Positions 43,071 to 54,600 of a DNA stretch of 64,000 nucleotides are shown one piece after another. Each line of letters begins with the position of its first letter. The first letter of the stretch is position 1. A model generated the notes under the pieces. It was not told the DNA's origin and did not search any database. It was given only the letters and a program-made list of their open reading frames with translations. The position numbers were made by a program, and so were the translations under genes. The stretch comes from Rugalucina vietnamica (taxonomy: Eukaryota; Mollusca; Bivalvia; Lucinida; Lucinidae), in contig OZ024870.1 of assembly GCA_964017185.1 (NCBI GenBank), forward strand, positions 26,745,621-26,809,620, written 5' to 3'.

Positions 43071-45170
43071 AACTAGAATTGTCAGAGGATCTGACTATAG
43101 CCCCGCTTCTGATCTTTTTGCCAGGTTGAGAAAAACAATGACAGGCAACAATCCCAAGCTAGATCTTGTTAATGTTGATGCACATAAAAAGATTGGTCAG
43201 ATTCTGTCAATTTGTTCTCAAGGTATTGAGCGGAAACAAAATTCTGACATCAATCAAGGACTGTAACTCCATCAAAATTTTGCGAAAAATGACGGGCAAC
43301 AATCCCAAGCTAGATCTTGTCAATGTTGATGTACATACAAAATTTGGTCAGATTCTGTCAATTTGTTCTCAAGATATTGAGCGGAAACGAAATTCTGACG
43401 TCAATCAAGGGCCGTAACTTCGTCAAAATTTTGCGAAAAATAACAGGCAACAATCCCAAGCTAGATCTTGTCAATGTTGATGTACATACAAAATATGGTC
43501 AGATTCTGTCAATTTGTTCTTAAGATATTGAGCGGAAACGGAATTCTGACGTCAATCAAGGGCCATAACTCCGTCAAAATTTTGCGAAATATGACGGGCA
43601 ACAATCCCAAGCTAGATCTTGACAATGTTGATGTGCATACAAAATATGGTCAGATTCTGTCTATTTGTTCTCAAGATATTGAGCGGAAACGAAATTCTGA
43701 TGTCAATCAAGGGCTGTAACTCTGTCAAAATTTTGTGAAAAATGACATGCAACAATCCCAAGCTAGATCTTGTCAATGTTGATGTGCATACAAAATTTGG
43801 TCAGATTCTGTCTATTGGTTCTCAAGATATTGAGCGGAAACGAAATTCTGATGTCAATCAAGGGCCGTAACTCCGTCAAAATTTTTCAAAAAATGACAGG
43901 CAACAATCCCAATGTAGATATTGTCAATGTTGATGGGCATACAAAATTTTGTCTGATTCTGTCAATTGGTTCTCAAGATATTGAGCGGAAACGAAATTCT
44001 GACGTCAATCAAGGTCCGTAATTCTGACAAAATTTTGCAAAAAATGACGGGCAACAATCCCAAGCTAGATCTTGTCAATGTTGATGTGCATACAAAATAT
44101 GGTCAGATTCTGTCGATTGGTTCTCAAGATATTGAGCGGAAACGAAATTCTGACGTTAATCAAGGGCTGTAACTCTGTCAAAATTTTGCGAAAAATGACT
44201 GGCAACAATCCCAAGCTAGATCTTGTCAATGTTGATGTGCATACAAAATTTGGTCAGATTCTGTCAATTGGTTCTCAAGATATTGAGCGGAAACAAAATT
44301 CTGACATCAATCAAGGGCCGTAACTCCTTCAAAATTTTGCGAAAAATGACGGGCAACAATCCCAAGCTAGATCTTGTCTATATTGATGTGCATACAAAAT
44401 TTGATCAGATTCTGTCAATTTGTTCTCAAGATATTGAGCAGAAACGAAATTCTGACGTCAATCAAGGGCCGTAACTCCTTCAAAATTTTGCGAAAAATGA
44501 CGGGCAACAATCCCAAGCTAGATCTTGACAATGATGATGTGCATACAAAATTTGGTCAGATTCTGTCAATTCGTTATCAAGATATTGAGCGGAAACAAAA
44601 TTCTGACATCAATCAAGGGCCGTAACTCCGTCAAAATTTTGCGAAAAATGACGGGCAACAATCCCAAGCTAGATCTTGTCAATGTTTATGTGCATACAAA
44701 ATTTGGTCAGATTCTGTCAATTCGTTATCAAGATATTGAGCGGAAACGAAATTCTGACGTAAATCAAGGGCAGTAACTCCGTCAAAATTTTGCGAAAAAT
44801 GACGGGCAACAATCCCAAGCTAGATCTTGACAATGTTGATGTGCATACAAAATTTGGTCAGATTCTGTCAATTCGTTATCAAGATATTGAGCGGAAACGA
44901 AATTCTGACGTCAATCAAGGGCCGTAACTCCGTCAAAATTTTGTGAAAAATGACAGGCAACAATCCCAAGCTAGATCTTGTCAATGTTGATGTGCATACA
45001 AAATTTGGTCAGATTCTGTCAATTGGTTCTCAAGATATTGAGCGGAAACAAAATTTTGACGGAATAACGGAATAATGGAAGGACGGAACGACGGAAGGAC
45101 ATGGTGAATCCAGTATAGCCCCACTTTTTCAAAGCGAGTATAGCCCCACTTTTTCAAAGCGGGGCTATAA
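43071..45170 (+). mobile_element. Satellite-bearing Helentron-like element A2, ~13 x 151-bp monomers
   Basis: Same build as 40118-42060: AACTAGAATTGTCAGAG start, hairpin gtcagaggatctgac, tatagccccgcttct. About thirteen monomers follow, with gggcaacaatccc where A1 mostly has gggtaacaatccc. Then come a GACGGAAC tract and a duplicated closing hairpin (tatagccccactttttcaaa twice, then gcggggctataa). The consistent A1/A2 difference implies within-array homogenisation. Non-coding. Confidence 0.85.
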
Positions 45171-45609
45171 TAATGTTTACAGAGACCCACTACTCCAAGG
45201 GTTCTAACCAGTATTGTGGGGAGCTAACATGTCTTGCTCAAGGACACAACATGGTGCAGGAGGGTTCAAATCCAGAACCCCTTGATTTTGAGTCCAACCT
45301 AAGCCCTTGGTTAACCTTGACGGCTGGTGAAGTTTTTGCATTCTTACTCATGTTATATTGTCTTTGTAAAAATACATATCTACGTACATCTGATGTCAGA
45401 TACAGTGTGGACTCTAATAAACTTGTGTTTCCAAAGGTAGAACACAATGGCTAACCAAAGATACTGTGGATTTGATAACTGAGGTGTATAAAGAGACCTA
45501 AATCCAAATGTCTGAAACTCAGCAAATCTTCATTTCCCAACAGTTAAGTAGTTACTGACTTGAGATTTTTTTCCTAAAACTGAACACCAATAAGAGGATA
45601 AAACATTCT

Positions 45610-45783
45610 TTTCCGTGCATTAACGTTTGCCAAGCCCAAGGGCAATGATGTGTTGCAGCCCGAACCGCGTAGCGGTGAGGGCTGCAACACATTATTGCCC
45701 GAGGGCTTGGCAAACGTTAATGCACTTGGAAAAGAATGTTATATCGTCATTGTTATATACCTTTCCTCCAATACATGTACATT

Positions 45784-45830
<47 letters not shown>

Positions 45831-46200
45831 TTGTGAATGCTATGTCTTGAAATCGCGCATGATGACAAGCACACAGCCGTTGATTGGTAAGTGATTAGAC
45901 GCAAAATGACACGTTAAATTAAGATGAAATATACGTCTGAAATGTACACTCACCTGCCATGTTAAATTTAGATGAAATGAACACCTGTCAGTGTCCATAA
46001 CATGTAAACAGGTGTATGTCATAGTCTCAGGGCAATAACACCTAGGGCAATAACACCATTATTGCCCTGCTATGACGTCATCTCAGGGCATTAATTCCAT
46101 TATTGCCCTGCTATGGTGTCATCTCAGGGCATTAACACCATTATTGCCCTGCTATGACGTCATCTCAGGGCATTAATGGTATTAATGCCCTACGACGCTT
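45610..46200. mobile_element. Foldback element with 130-bp hairpin and CRE palindromes
   Basis: 45612-45744 is a large hairpin: arms gtgcattaacgtttgccaag, gggcaatgatgtgttgcagc and their complements, with inner hairpin accgcgtagcggt. A (TTTA)n run is at 45783-45831. 46029-46192 has three tandem units of cagggcattaa...ttattgccctgctatgacgt-type, including two perfect TGACGTCA sites and one altered one (tggtgtca). It ends ggcattaatggtattaatgc. Intronic, 122 bp past the donor of DOCK exon 8. Frames over the hairpin are accidental. Confidence 0.75.
45783..45831. repeat. (TTTA)n microsatellite
   Basis: About 12 TTTA units inside the foldback element. Confidence 0.97.
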
Positions 46201-46321
46201 CTAGCAGCAGAAAGTGTTGTCCGTTACAACACGACAAGTTTCTATTGTAGAGATACATTAGGTATAATAATGTGGGTTACTTTTTATATGTCTACATTGT
46301 TTGCATTATGCCAACAATTAC

Positions 46322-46453
46322 CCCTAGTAATTTTGTATTCAACATGAGTGTGTGAGCAGCTTCCGTGTAGTTATCACACTCTAGGTGCATATTGCATAGT
46401 TTGTGTAGATAGCGTATGTACATTTCCTGTCGTCCTATACTGTTGTAGAAATC
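46322..46453 (-). CDS. DOCK-A gene exon 8 of those seen
   Basis: A 132-bp exon, 44 full codons: [44 protein letters not shown]. It matches the hallmark NFYKE...EEMYIRYLYKLCDLH...YTEAAYTLLLHAKLL of DHR-2 lobe A. The acceptor is ctgtctttcag and the donor gtaatt. A cluster of CRE-like palindromes in the neighbouring foldback begins only about 125 bp downstream of the donor. Confidence 0.95.
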
Positions 46454-46600
46454 CTGAAAGACAGATGTGAGAATATGCCATCACAATCAAAGCAAATAAT
46501 AGCCAATGAAACCTTTTGCCTCAGAATCTTATTAAATCTTTATTATTTTAGGTGTTGTTTTATCATCGTTAAATAAGAAAATTAAAAAAAAAACATATTT

Positions 46601-46836
46601 GAGCCAAATCATGAGAAAATCAACAGTTTACATCCATGTGAAAACAAAGGCGCAGATCAGCTTTGCAGTAACTGCAAAGCTGATAAGCACCATTGTTTTC
46701 ACTACATGGATAGTACAATTCCTCTACTTTCTAATTCCAAAATTTCCAGCCTCTGGCCATCTTCTGTGCTTGTACAGCTCGGTTTGTGTCAGACCTGTTT
46801 GGAAACCACATTGTTGGTTGTCTCATGATGGGGCTC
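46601..46836. mobile_element. Hairpin MITE (family F)
   Basis: GAGCC...GGCTC with ATTT duplicated. The palindrome is at about 46637-46702 (gatcagctttgcagtaactg and its complement). It lies in the intron between DOCK exons 7 and 8. Confidence 0.85.
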
Positions 46837-46958
46837 ATTTTGCGAAGCCTGTAATTCAGCATCAAACAACAGCCAAGTTTTACAGATGGTATAATGTAGG
46901 TTTAGATATGTTTCACTACAAACTTAACCAAATCTCTTTCTTAGACACCTGTCCTTAC

Positions 46959-47115
46959 CAGTAGATTGACTATACAGCTCATTCTGTGGTCCTTGATCTC
47001 ATCCTGTATGATGTGTCTGTATTCTAACAGTCTCTGTAACATCTTGGTGACTGTCTCAACAAATAACATACCACTCTCACGCATCTTATCCATACCACTA
47101 CACGCTTGAGACAAA
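46959..47115 (-). CDS. DOCK-A gene exon 7 of those seen
   Basis: A 157-bp exon. One base finishes Ile, then 52 codons: LSQACSGMDKMRESGMLFVE, TVTKMLQRLLEYRHIIQDEI, KDHRMSCIVNLL, ending in phase 0. It aligns with the family stretch TFVKLVVRLMERLLDYR...NRMSCTVNVL at the entry to DHR-2. The acceptor is caatgtttcag and the donor gtaagg. Confidence 0.95.
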
Positions 47116-47194
47116 CTGAAACATTGGTTACAATAAATTACAAGGTCAGTTAGACTGGATGTTATTGAACAAATCATATACATGCACAGATACT

Positions 47195-47392
47195 ACTGGA
47201 AAGGTAAAAGTATGCAATGATCAGGAAATGGCCAATCATAAAGAAATTCACACTCCAAAAATCCAGGTGGGAAAAAACTAAATTGACAATAAGGTACTTA
47301 TTACTGAGGGAGCAATTTGTCAGCCGAGTGAGCAGCTATTTCCCAATAGGCGGCCACTCAAACTTAACTAAATATGGAAAGAAATCATTCAA
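47195..47392 (-). mobile_element. Solo Penelope-like terminal repeat fragment
   Basis: Matches the left repeat at 21212-21400 (aggtaaaagtatgcaatgat, aatccaggtgggaaaaaact, ccgagtgagcagctatttcc, ggcggccactca). No RT sequence adjoins. Intronic. Confidence 0.78.
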
Positions 47393-47432
47393 AGGTAAAA
47401 AAAAAAAATAATAAAAAATGAGCACTTAGTCA

Positions 47433-50400
47433 AACCAGAGGACCAATGGTCCTGTAAATGTTCACCTGAGATCTGCTGCATATACCAATAAACATGTTTG
47501 AATATTATGGCATTTAACCCCAAGTGCAAAAGCAGATGAAGACCTTGGGCCATTTTTTTTTTTCAGAATGATCAATATTCTGTCCAATTGCCAATTTCCT
47601 GCTGGCTTTTCCCTTCAAATGACATTTTATCAGTTTTCCCCATTCAAATGTATAGGCAACCCATGTTGACCTTGCCATAAACTTGGTCAAGGTCATCACA
47701 GGGTCATAATTTATATAAAAATTGGAGTACTTAAGCCATCGATGCTTCACTCCAAGTTTCCTTGAAATCAGTCAATTGGTTTCAGAGAAGATTTTTGAAG
47801 GGTTTTTACCATATATGGGTATGGCGGCAATCTTGGTCATGTGACCTAAATTATTAATATACACATTGGTTCCCCCATCCTATGGATGCTTCACATAAAA
47901 TTTGGCTTTAATTGGCCAAGCAGTTTCAGAGGAGAAGATGTTTGAATATTATGGTAATATACATGTATATTGCCCCGCGGTGGGGCCATATAAGCCCTAG
48001 GGTCCAACTTTTTTCAGAATCTTTATATTCAGTCCTACTACCCATTTCCTGAAAGATTTTCACCTCAAATGACTTTTTAAAAGTTTTCGTCATTCAAATG
48101 CATAGGCGACCCATGTTGACCTTGTCGTAAGGTAGGTCAAGGTCACCACAGGGTCAAGATTTATATACACAATGTAATACTTTAGCCATCAATGCTTCAT
48201 GCCAAGTTTCTTTGAAATCGGTCCACCAGTTCCGGAGAAGAAGATTTTTGAAGGGTTTTTACTGCATATGGGCATGGCGGCCATCTTGGTCATGTGACCT
48301 AGATTATTTATGTACACATTGATTCCCCCTTTCTATAGATGCTTCATATAAAATTTGGCTTTGATTGGCCAAGCGGTTTCAGAGGGGAAGATGTTTTAAT
48401 ACTATGGTAATATACATACACTGAAACAAAGTTATAAAGAGGCCACTTTTCAAACTCATTTTTTGTTTCTAAGCCAAGTTCAAAATTGCACAATTTTTGC
48501 CAAAAGACGTGTCTTTCAAGTAAGTAAAGTTCCAAAGTGTTAAGAAATAATTTTCTTTTACTAGAGGCGTTTTTGGAGTAAAAATGCAAAAATCAATGTT
48601 TTTAAATAAAAAAATTGGATACAGCACACCATTTATTGAAATTAGGAACGGGTGTCATCAAAGGGGTCGTTACGGCTCGGAAAAACATCAAACATTCGAA
48701 TTTTCTCTACTGGTAGAATTTTTATGCATTTTTAAAAATCGCCAATTTTGAGATTTTTTAAAAAATTCATAAATGTGCCTCTTAAACATGTTGACCCCTG
48801 TTAAATTCACTTGATGAGGCCTGGAAATGAGAGATATAATTCGACTGAACTGTTTTTGACCATTTTCGAGGACCAACATGTCAAGGCTGCCGCACACTTC
48901 CGGTTTCAATGCCAATTTTTAACGAACAAAATAACAAAATTTGTGGACGATTTTTTTAATTTTCAAAGTATATCAGAGTCTAGTATCTGACCTAAATAAT
49001 CGCTGAAAATTTCAATGCCGTGCTGCTGATAATAACGCAACTGGAGAAGAACAAAGTTGGTATGCAAATTGCATACAAAAGCTGAATTCCTGTTATTCAG
49101 GTTGTTGTCTTCTTGCATGTGCAAAACAGAAACGAAGATTCTTATTGCAGCAACACTTTTGACTTAATTTTATCTTGCATCATGGCAGTCAGTAGCACTT
49201 TCAAATAAATTAAAATGTAAAAACACAACGTCATAATATGACATTTAATTTGATGTTAATAAAGTGTGACTTTTTGAAATAGGGTACCTTTACACATGCT
49301 TCGTCTGTGTGAGAAGTATCACGCATTTTGGAATGCAGAAACTCACAGAGCCACTGTTAGACATTGGTTTATTCATATGATCATGAATTTTAATTGATCG
49401 TATTTTACTTTCTGAACTAGAAGACAAAATATGAGGTGGCCTCTTATAACTTTGTTTCAGTGTATATAATGCCCCAGGGTGGGGGCACATGAGCCCCTTA
49501 GGTCCATTTTTTTTCAGAATCATTAATATTCAGTCCTACTGCCCATTTCCTGCAAGACTTTCACTTTTAATGATTTTTTAAAAGTTTTCTCCATCAAATG
49601 CATTCTCGACCTAAGTTGACCTTGCCGTAAATTAGGTCAAGGTCATCACAGTGTCATGATTTATATATACATTGTAGTACTTGAGACATTGATACTTCAT
49701 GCCAAGTTTCATTGAAATCATTCCACCGGTTCCGGAGAAGAAGATTTTTAAAGAGTTTTTACCATATATGGGCATGGCGGCCATCTTGGTCATGTGACCT
49801 GGATTATTTATATACACATTGGTAACCACTTCCTATTGATGCTTTACATAAAATTTGGCTTAGCTTGGCCAAGCGACTTCAGAGGAGAAGACGTTTGAAT
49901 ATTATGGTAATATACATGTATATTGTCCCGGGGTGGGGGCACATGAGCCCTTGGGGTCCAATTTTTTTCAGAATCATTAATATTCAGTCCTACTGCCCAT
50001 TTCCTGCAAGACTTTCACTTTAAATGACATTTTAAAAGTTTTCCCCATTCAAATGCATTGGCAACCTATGTTGACCTTGTTGTAAAATAGGTCAAGGTCA
50101 TCACAGGGTCATGATTTATATATACATTGTAGTGCTTGAGCCATCGATGCTTCATGCCAAGATTCGTAGAAATCTGTCCACTGGTTCTGGAGAAGAAGAT
50201 TTTTGAAGGGTTTTTACCATATATGGGCATGGCGGCCAAATAGTCATGTGACCTGGATTTCTTATATACACATTGGTTCCCCCTTCCTATAGATGCTTCA
50301 TATAAAATTTGGCTTTGATTGGCCAAGCGGTTTCAGAGAAGAAGAGCTTTGAAAATGGTGGACGATGGACGGACGGACGGATGACGGATGACGACTGACG

Positions 50401-50463
50401 GACGCCGGAGCATGGGTATACTATAAGCTCACCTGTGAGCCTTTGGCTCAGCTCAGGTGAGCT
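47433..50463 (+). mobile_element. Long family D Helentron-like element, split by a TA-target insert
   Basis: AACCAGAGGACCAATGGTCC start, about five ~440-bp monomers (gtcaaggtcatcacagggtc, gaagaagatttttgaagggt, ggcggccatcttggtcatgt), a ggacggacggacgg tract, gggtatactataagctcacc and the closing hairpin. It is interrupted at 48419-49462. No protein. It occupies most of the intron between DOCK exons 6 and 7. Confidence 0.82.
48419..49462. mobile_element. 1.04-kb TIR element at a TA target
   Basis: CACTGAAACAAAGTTATAAA at the left and its complement TTATAACTTTGTTTCAGTG at the right give ~27-bp inverted ends with gaggccac inside. TA is on both sides, and the host family D sequence is continuous across it. 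The interior is AT-rich with no transposase, so non-autonomous. A TA target suggests the Tc1/mariner group. Confidence 0.8.
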
Positions 50464-50672
50464 AAAAAAGTTCAGTACATCCATCTAAAAATATGAAAAT
50501 GAATAAAGGTCAAAAAAAAAAAAAAAATCCAGAAACATGTTAAGAACCAAATTCCCACATATACCTTCTGTATTATGAAATATAAGATTTGTTTTACTTT
50601 CTGTATTTGGCATTATAGGGACCCTTTATCAGGAGAATGGTTCTCATTCTGAACTACTCTAGAGAAACTTAC

Positions 50673-50758
50673 ATATCTTTGAAGAGCAGCATATACTGTT
50701 CATCCCCTCTGCCACCCTCGACCAGCACATCCATCTGACTGATCATCTCATTCTCAAA
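50673..50758 (-). CDS. DOCK-A gene exon 6 of those seen
   Basis: An 86-bp exon in phase 0: FENEMISQMDVLVEGGRGDE then QYMLLFKD plus two bases. The VEGGRGDEQY string is typical of DOCK1/2/5 and is the strongest evidence for the DOCK-A group over DOCK3/4. The acceptor is gtgtgttttcag and the donor gtaagt. A 40-bp partial copy of its start is at 50801-50840. Confidence 0.96.
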
Positions 50759-50800
50759 CTGAAAACACACCAAAACAATGGTAAACATAGGCAGCCATTA

Positions 50801-50840
50801 TATCTGACTGATCATATTATACTCAAACTGAAACCACATC
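50801..50840 (-). pseudogene. Fragment of DOCK exon 6
   Basis: About 40 bp repeating the acceptor and first codons of the exon at 50673-50758 (TTTGAG, then ATGATCAGTCAGAT), with several substitutions and no donor. It is a small tandem duplicate 40 bp upstream of the true exon. Confidence 0.7.
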
Positions 50841-50940
50841 AAAACCCTATATGCCCGTGATTCAACCAAATTTCTTACGGTGCAGATTGATGCAACATCA
50901 CACAACATGTGACAAAATGGAGTGTAGTGATCGGAAGCCA

Positions 50941-51165
50941 GGGGCCAGTTGTTCAAAACTTCGTTAGCTTAACCTCATTGTTAAGACATCAACTCATTAT
51001 TAAATGCCGACTACATAAGCAAATACACTGTTATATTTTGTTGATAAAATGTGAGGAATCTCAAATTTTATCAACAAAAAATAACGGAGTATTCGTAATA
51101 TTCATGATCAAAATTTTAACGAATCGTTAACTAATGACATCGTTAATTTTGAACAACTGCCCAAT
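50941..51165. mobile_element. ~220-bp MITE with GGGCCAGTTGTTCAAAA ends
   Basis: ggggccagttgttcaaaact at the left, and aattttgaacaactgccca as its complement at the right. The subterminal words cgttagcttaac and gaatcgttaactaatgac are also inverted. AT-rich centre, no coding. Confidence 0.75.
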
Positions 51166-51199
51166 ATTGATTGGGCAATTATCTACAGCTGAGTTAAAT

Positions 51200-51433
51200 G
51201 AGCTACATCGTGAGAAAACCGGATTATTGCCTATACGAAAACAAAGGCACAGATCAGCTTCGCAGTAATTGTGAAGCTGATCAGCGCCTTAGTTTTCGCT
51301 ACACAGATAGTGCAATCTCTCTTCTTCTTAAATCCAAAGTTTCAAGCTTCCAGCCTGCTTCTGTGACTGTACAGGTTGGTTTGTGTCAGACCTGGTCGGA
51401 ACCCATATTGTTGGTTTTCTCATGCACAGGCTC
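51200..51433. mobile_element. Hairpin MITE (family F)
   Basis: GAGCT...GGCTC with AAAT duplicated on both sides. The central palindrome is at about 51238-51302 (gatcagcttcgcagtaattg and its complement). Flanked on the right by a further conserved stretch (tgctgtaggttgttgc) also seen at 3280-3300. Confidence 0.82.
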
Positions 51434-51655
51434 AAATGTCTTGCTGTAGGTTGTTGCCTAATCAATCTGACTTCTCATCACTGCACTTCATTTTGTCATA
51501 TAACGATGCATCAATCTACCAAGCCAAGTTCTGCTCGTGGCTGTTCCAGGTGGTTTTTCTTGGGGTTCTCCCGTTTTCGCCCACCGACTGTCAGATTGGC
51601 CCATCTCATATGAGCCAAAACAATCTTGAAAGAGACGTAAAACGTAATTAAAAAA

Positions 51656-54600
51656 AAAAAGCGCTGCAGGCATGCATGATACCCCGCCACGCAAATTTAA
51701 TTTAGCAAAAATGTTTGTCAATAAATTCTCAAGATAAAGAGCAGAACAAAATTTTGTCATAAATGAAGGACCATAACTCTGTATACATTGATAAAATTTA
51801 CCCATCTTCAATCCCAAACCACTACTTCCTGATTTGAACTTTTATACAAAGTGTGAAGAATATAGCAAAAGTGAGCAAAGCTCACATACCCCCGGCGGTA
51901 GCCATCAGAGGTCATACCACTTTGAGACAAAAAGCAGATTACAGAAAAAGGTATACATCTAGTCTCATCAAATGAATACCCAGATGTACTGTAAGCTACA
52001 AAGATAGAACATCAAGTTATCTTCTTCTGGTGTAGATTTGTTAAAAAAAAATTAAGAAAATTATAAAAACAAAGTTCTGAGAACTGAGCTGTATTAAAGG
52101 AAAACCTGCTGGTTCATATGTGAAAACAAAGATTTAGATCAGCTGCAAAATCAATCCCTCAACATTCTAAATCAGAAACTGCTAGTGTCTAACCATTTTG
52201 TGCTATATAGCCACATCTATCTCCAACCTCTTTTGAGATACCAAAGAAAGGTTTTATCGTGGCATAGCTCACATGAAGTTACATCCAACAACAACAACAA
52301 CAACAAAAAACTTTTGGAGATAAAATATATTCATAAATAATTATATTCACAATGAAAGGCTTTGGGTTGAGTGACAGATGGAAAAACATAGCAGGAGATA
52401 GCTGATTATTTCTTACACAACACAACTTATCATTCCCAATGTTTGTACTAAATTTCATCATCCTATGTCAAGCAGTTCCTGAGAAATTTCCTTATTCATT
52501 GTACAGGAGTGACAGATGGAAAAACTACAATGTGGAAAAAATGGAAAAACAAATACTAGCCATCTGATTTTCTCTTATACAATACACTTGGACACTGTCT
52601 AGATGTATACAAAATTTGAAGAAGCTGGCATAAATAGGAGCTGAGAAATCTGTGACGGAAATTTCAATCAGAGAGAACAGGGTTCATACAGCCAAGGACA
52701 AGTAAAATTCAAGGACTTTTCAAGGACTTTCCCAGGACAAGTCTTCCGATTTTCAAGGACTAGTTGATTGATAATTTTTACACATATTCGTGAATTCTTG
52801 CACTGTCATTCAGTAGAACTAGAAGATCTATTTGCAGTCTGTGACTCAAAATCTGGTATGCCGTACTTCTTCAAAATTACATGCGTGGCAGTGCGCCTTG
52901 AATTTACTGTCCGTTTGCTTTACCCATGAATACCGACTTGGCCACTCGCGGTTGAAGATACACTTTCCCATATCGATAAAATAAAGGTCCAAAATTAATT
53001 CAGGCTCTGAAAACATTTGGTTTGAATAGTCTGGAAACTGTTATTCACATCAATATTATCAAAAATGGATAAATAAAGTGACTGATAAGCAGGAGATGAC
53101 TGATTCTTTCTTACACAATACAACTTACCATACCCAATGTTTGTACCAAATTTCATCATCCTATGTCAAGCAGTTCCTGAGAAATTTTTGATAAAAATTT
53201 CCATATTCATTATACAGGAGTGACAGATGGAAAAACTACAAAGTGGAAAAAGAATAGAAAAACAAATACTGGCTATCTGATTTTCTCTTACACAATACAC
53301 TTGGACACTGTCTAGATGTATATAAAATTTGAAGAAGCTGGTATAAATAGGAGCTGAGAAATCTGTGACAGAAATTTCAATCAGAGAGAAAGAAAAATGG
53401 ACGAATAAACGGACTGATAAGCAGGAGATGGCTGATTCTTTCTTACACAATACGACTTACCATACCCAATGTTTGTACCAAATTTCAACGTCCTATGTCA
53501 AGCAGTTCCTGAGAAATCTTTGACAGAAATTTCCATATTCATCATACAGGAGTGACAGATGGAAAAACTACAAAGTGGAAAAAGGATGGAAAAACAAATA
53601 CTGGCCATCTGATTTTCTCTTACACAATACACTTGGACACTGTCCACATGTATACAAAATTTGAAGAATCTGGCATAAATAGGAGCTGAGAAATCTGTGA
53701 CAGAAATTTCAATCAGAGAGAAAGAAAAATGGATAAATAAAGGGACTGATAAGCAGGAGATGGCTGATTCTTTCTTACACAATACAACTTACCATACCCA
53801 ATGTTTGTACCAAATTTCATCATCCTATGTCAAGTAGTTTCAGAGAAATCTTTGACAGAAAAAAAGTTTACACACACACACACACGCACACAAACATCTT
53901 CACAGAAAAGACAAAAACTATATACCCCCTATATACTTCGTATATGCCGGGGGTATAAAAATTGGTTGATAAATGCACAAAACAGAGGCAGGAAACAAAA
54001 TTTTAATGTAAATCATGGGCCATACTTCTGTACTTATTTGACAAAATTTACCGATCTTCAATCCCAAATCACTCCTTCCTGGTATGAACTCCTACACAAA
54101 GTTTGAAGAAAATCGGTCAATAAATGCTCAAGATAGAGCTCGGAAACAAAATTTTAATGTAAATCAAGGGGCATAACTCTGTACTTATTGGACGAAATTT
54201 ACCCATCTTCAATCCCAGACCACTCCTTCTTGGTATGAACTCCTATACAAAGTTTGAAGAAAATCGGTCAATAAATGCTCAAGATAGAGCCCGGAAACAA
54301 AATTTTAACGTAAATCAAGGGCCATAACTCTGTACATATTTGACGAAATTTACCCATCTTCAATCCCAGACCACTCCTTCCTGATATGAACTCCTATACA
54401 AAGTTTGAAGAAAATCGGTCAATAAATGCTCAAGATATAGCCCGGAAACAAAATTTTAACGTAAATCAAGGGCCATAACTCTGTACTTATTAGACGAAAT
54501 TTGCCCATCTCCAATCCCAGACCACTCCTTCATAGTATGAACTCCTATACAAAGTTTGAAGAAAATCGGTCAATAAATACTCAAGATAGAGCCCGGAAAC

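Noticed and set aside
40273-44776. Many + strand frames of 60-83 codons with repeated sequence (MSMLMCIQNLVRFCQFVLK type)
   Set aside because: They recur every 151 bp or multiples, which is not a multiple of three, and arise from reading the satellite monomer in successive frames. No independent sign of coding.
40118-45170. Regular 151-bp repeats as a possible CRISPR array
   Set aside because: There are no short repeats with unique spacers; the whole unit repeats, the genome is eukaryotic and no cas gene is near.
45627-45850. Plus frames over the palindrome near DOCK exon 8
   Set aside because: They translate a hairpin and a TTTA microsatellite; no coding character.
53166-53782. Two similar 94-codon minus frames (MCKKESAISCLSV)
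   Set aside because: They lie exactly one 332-bp monomer apart in element B-inner and carry no domain; repeat artefact.
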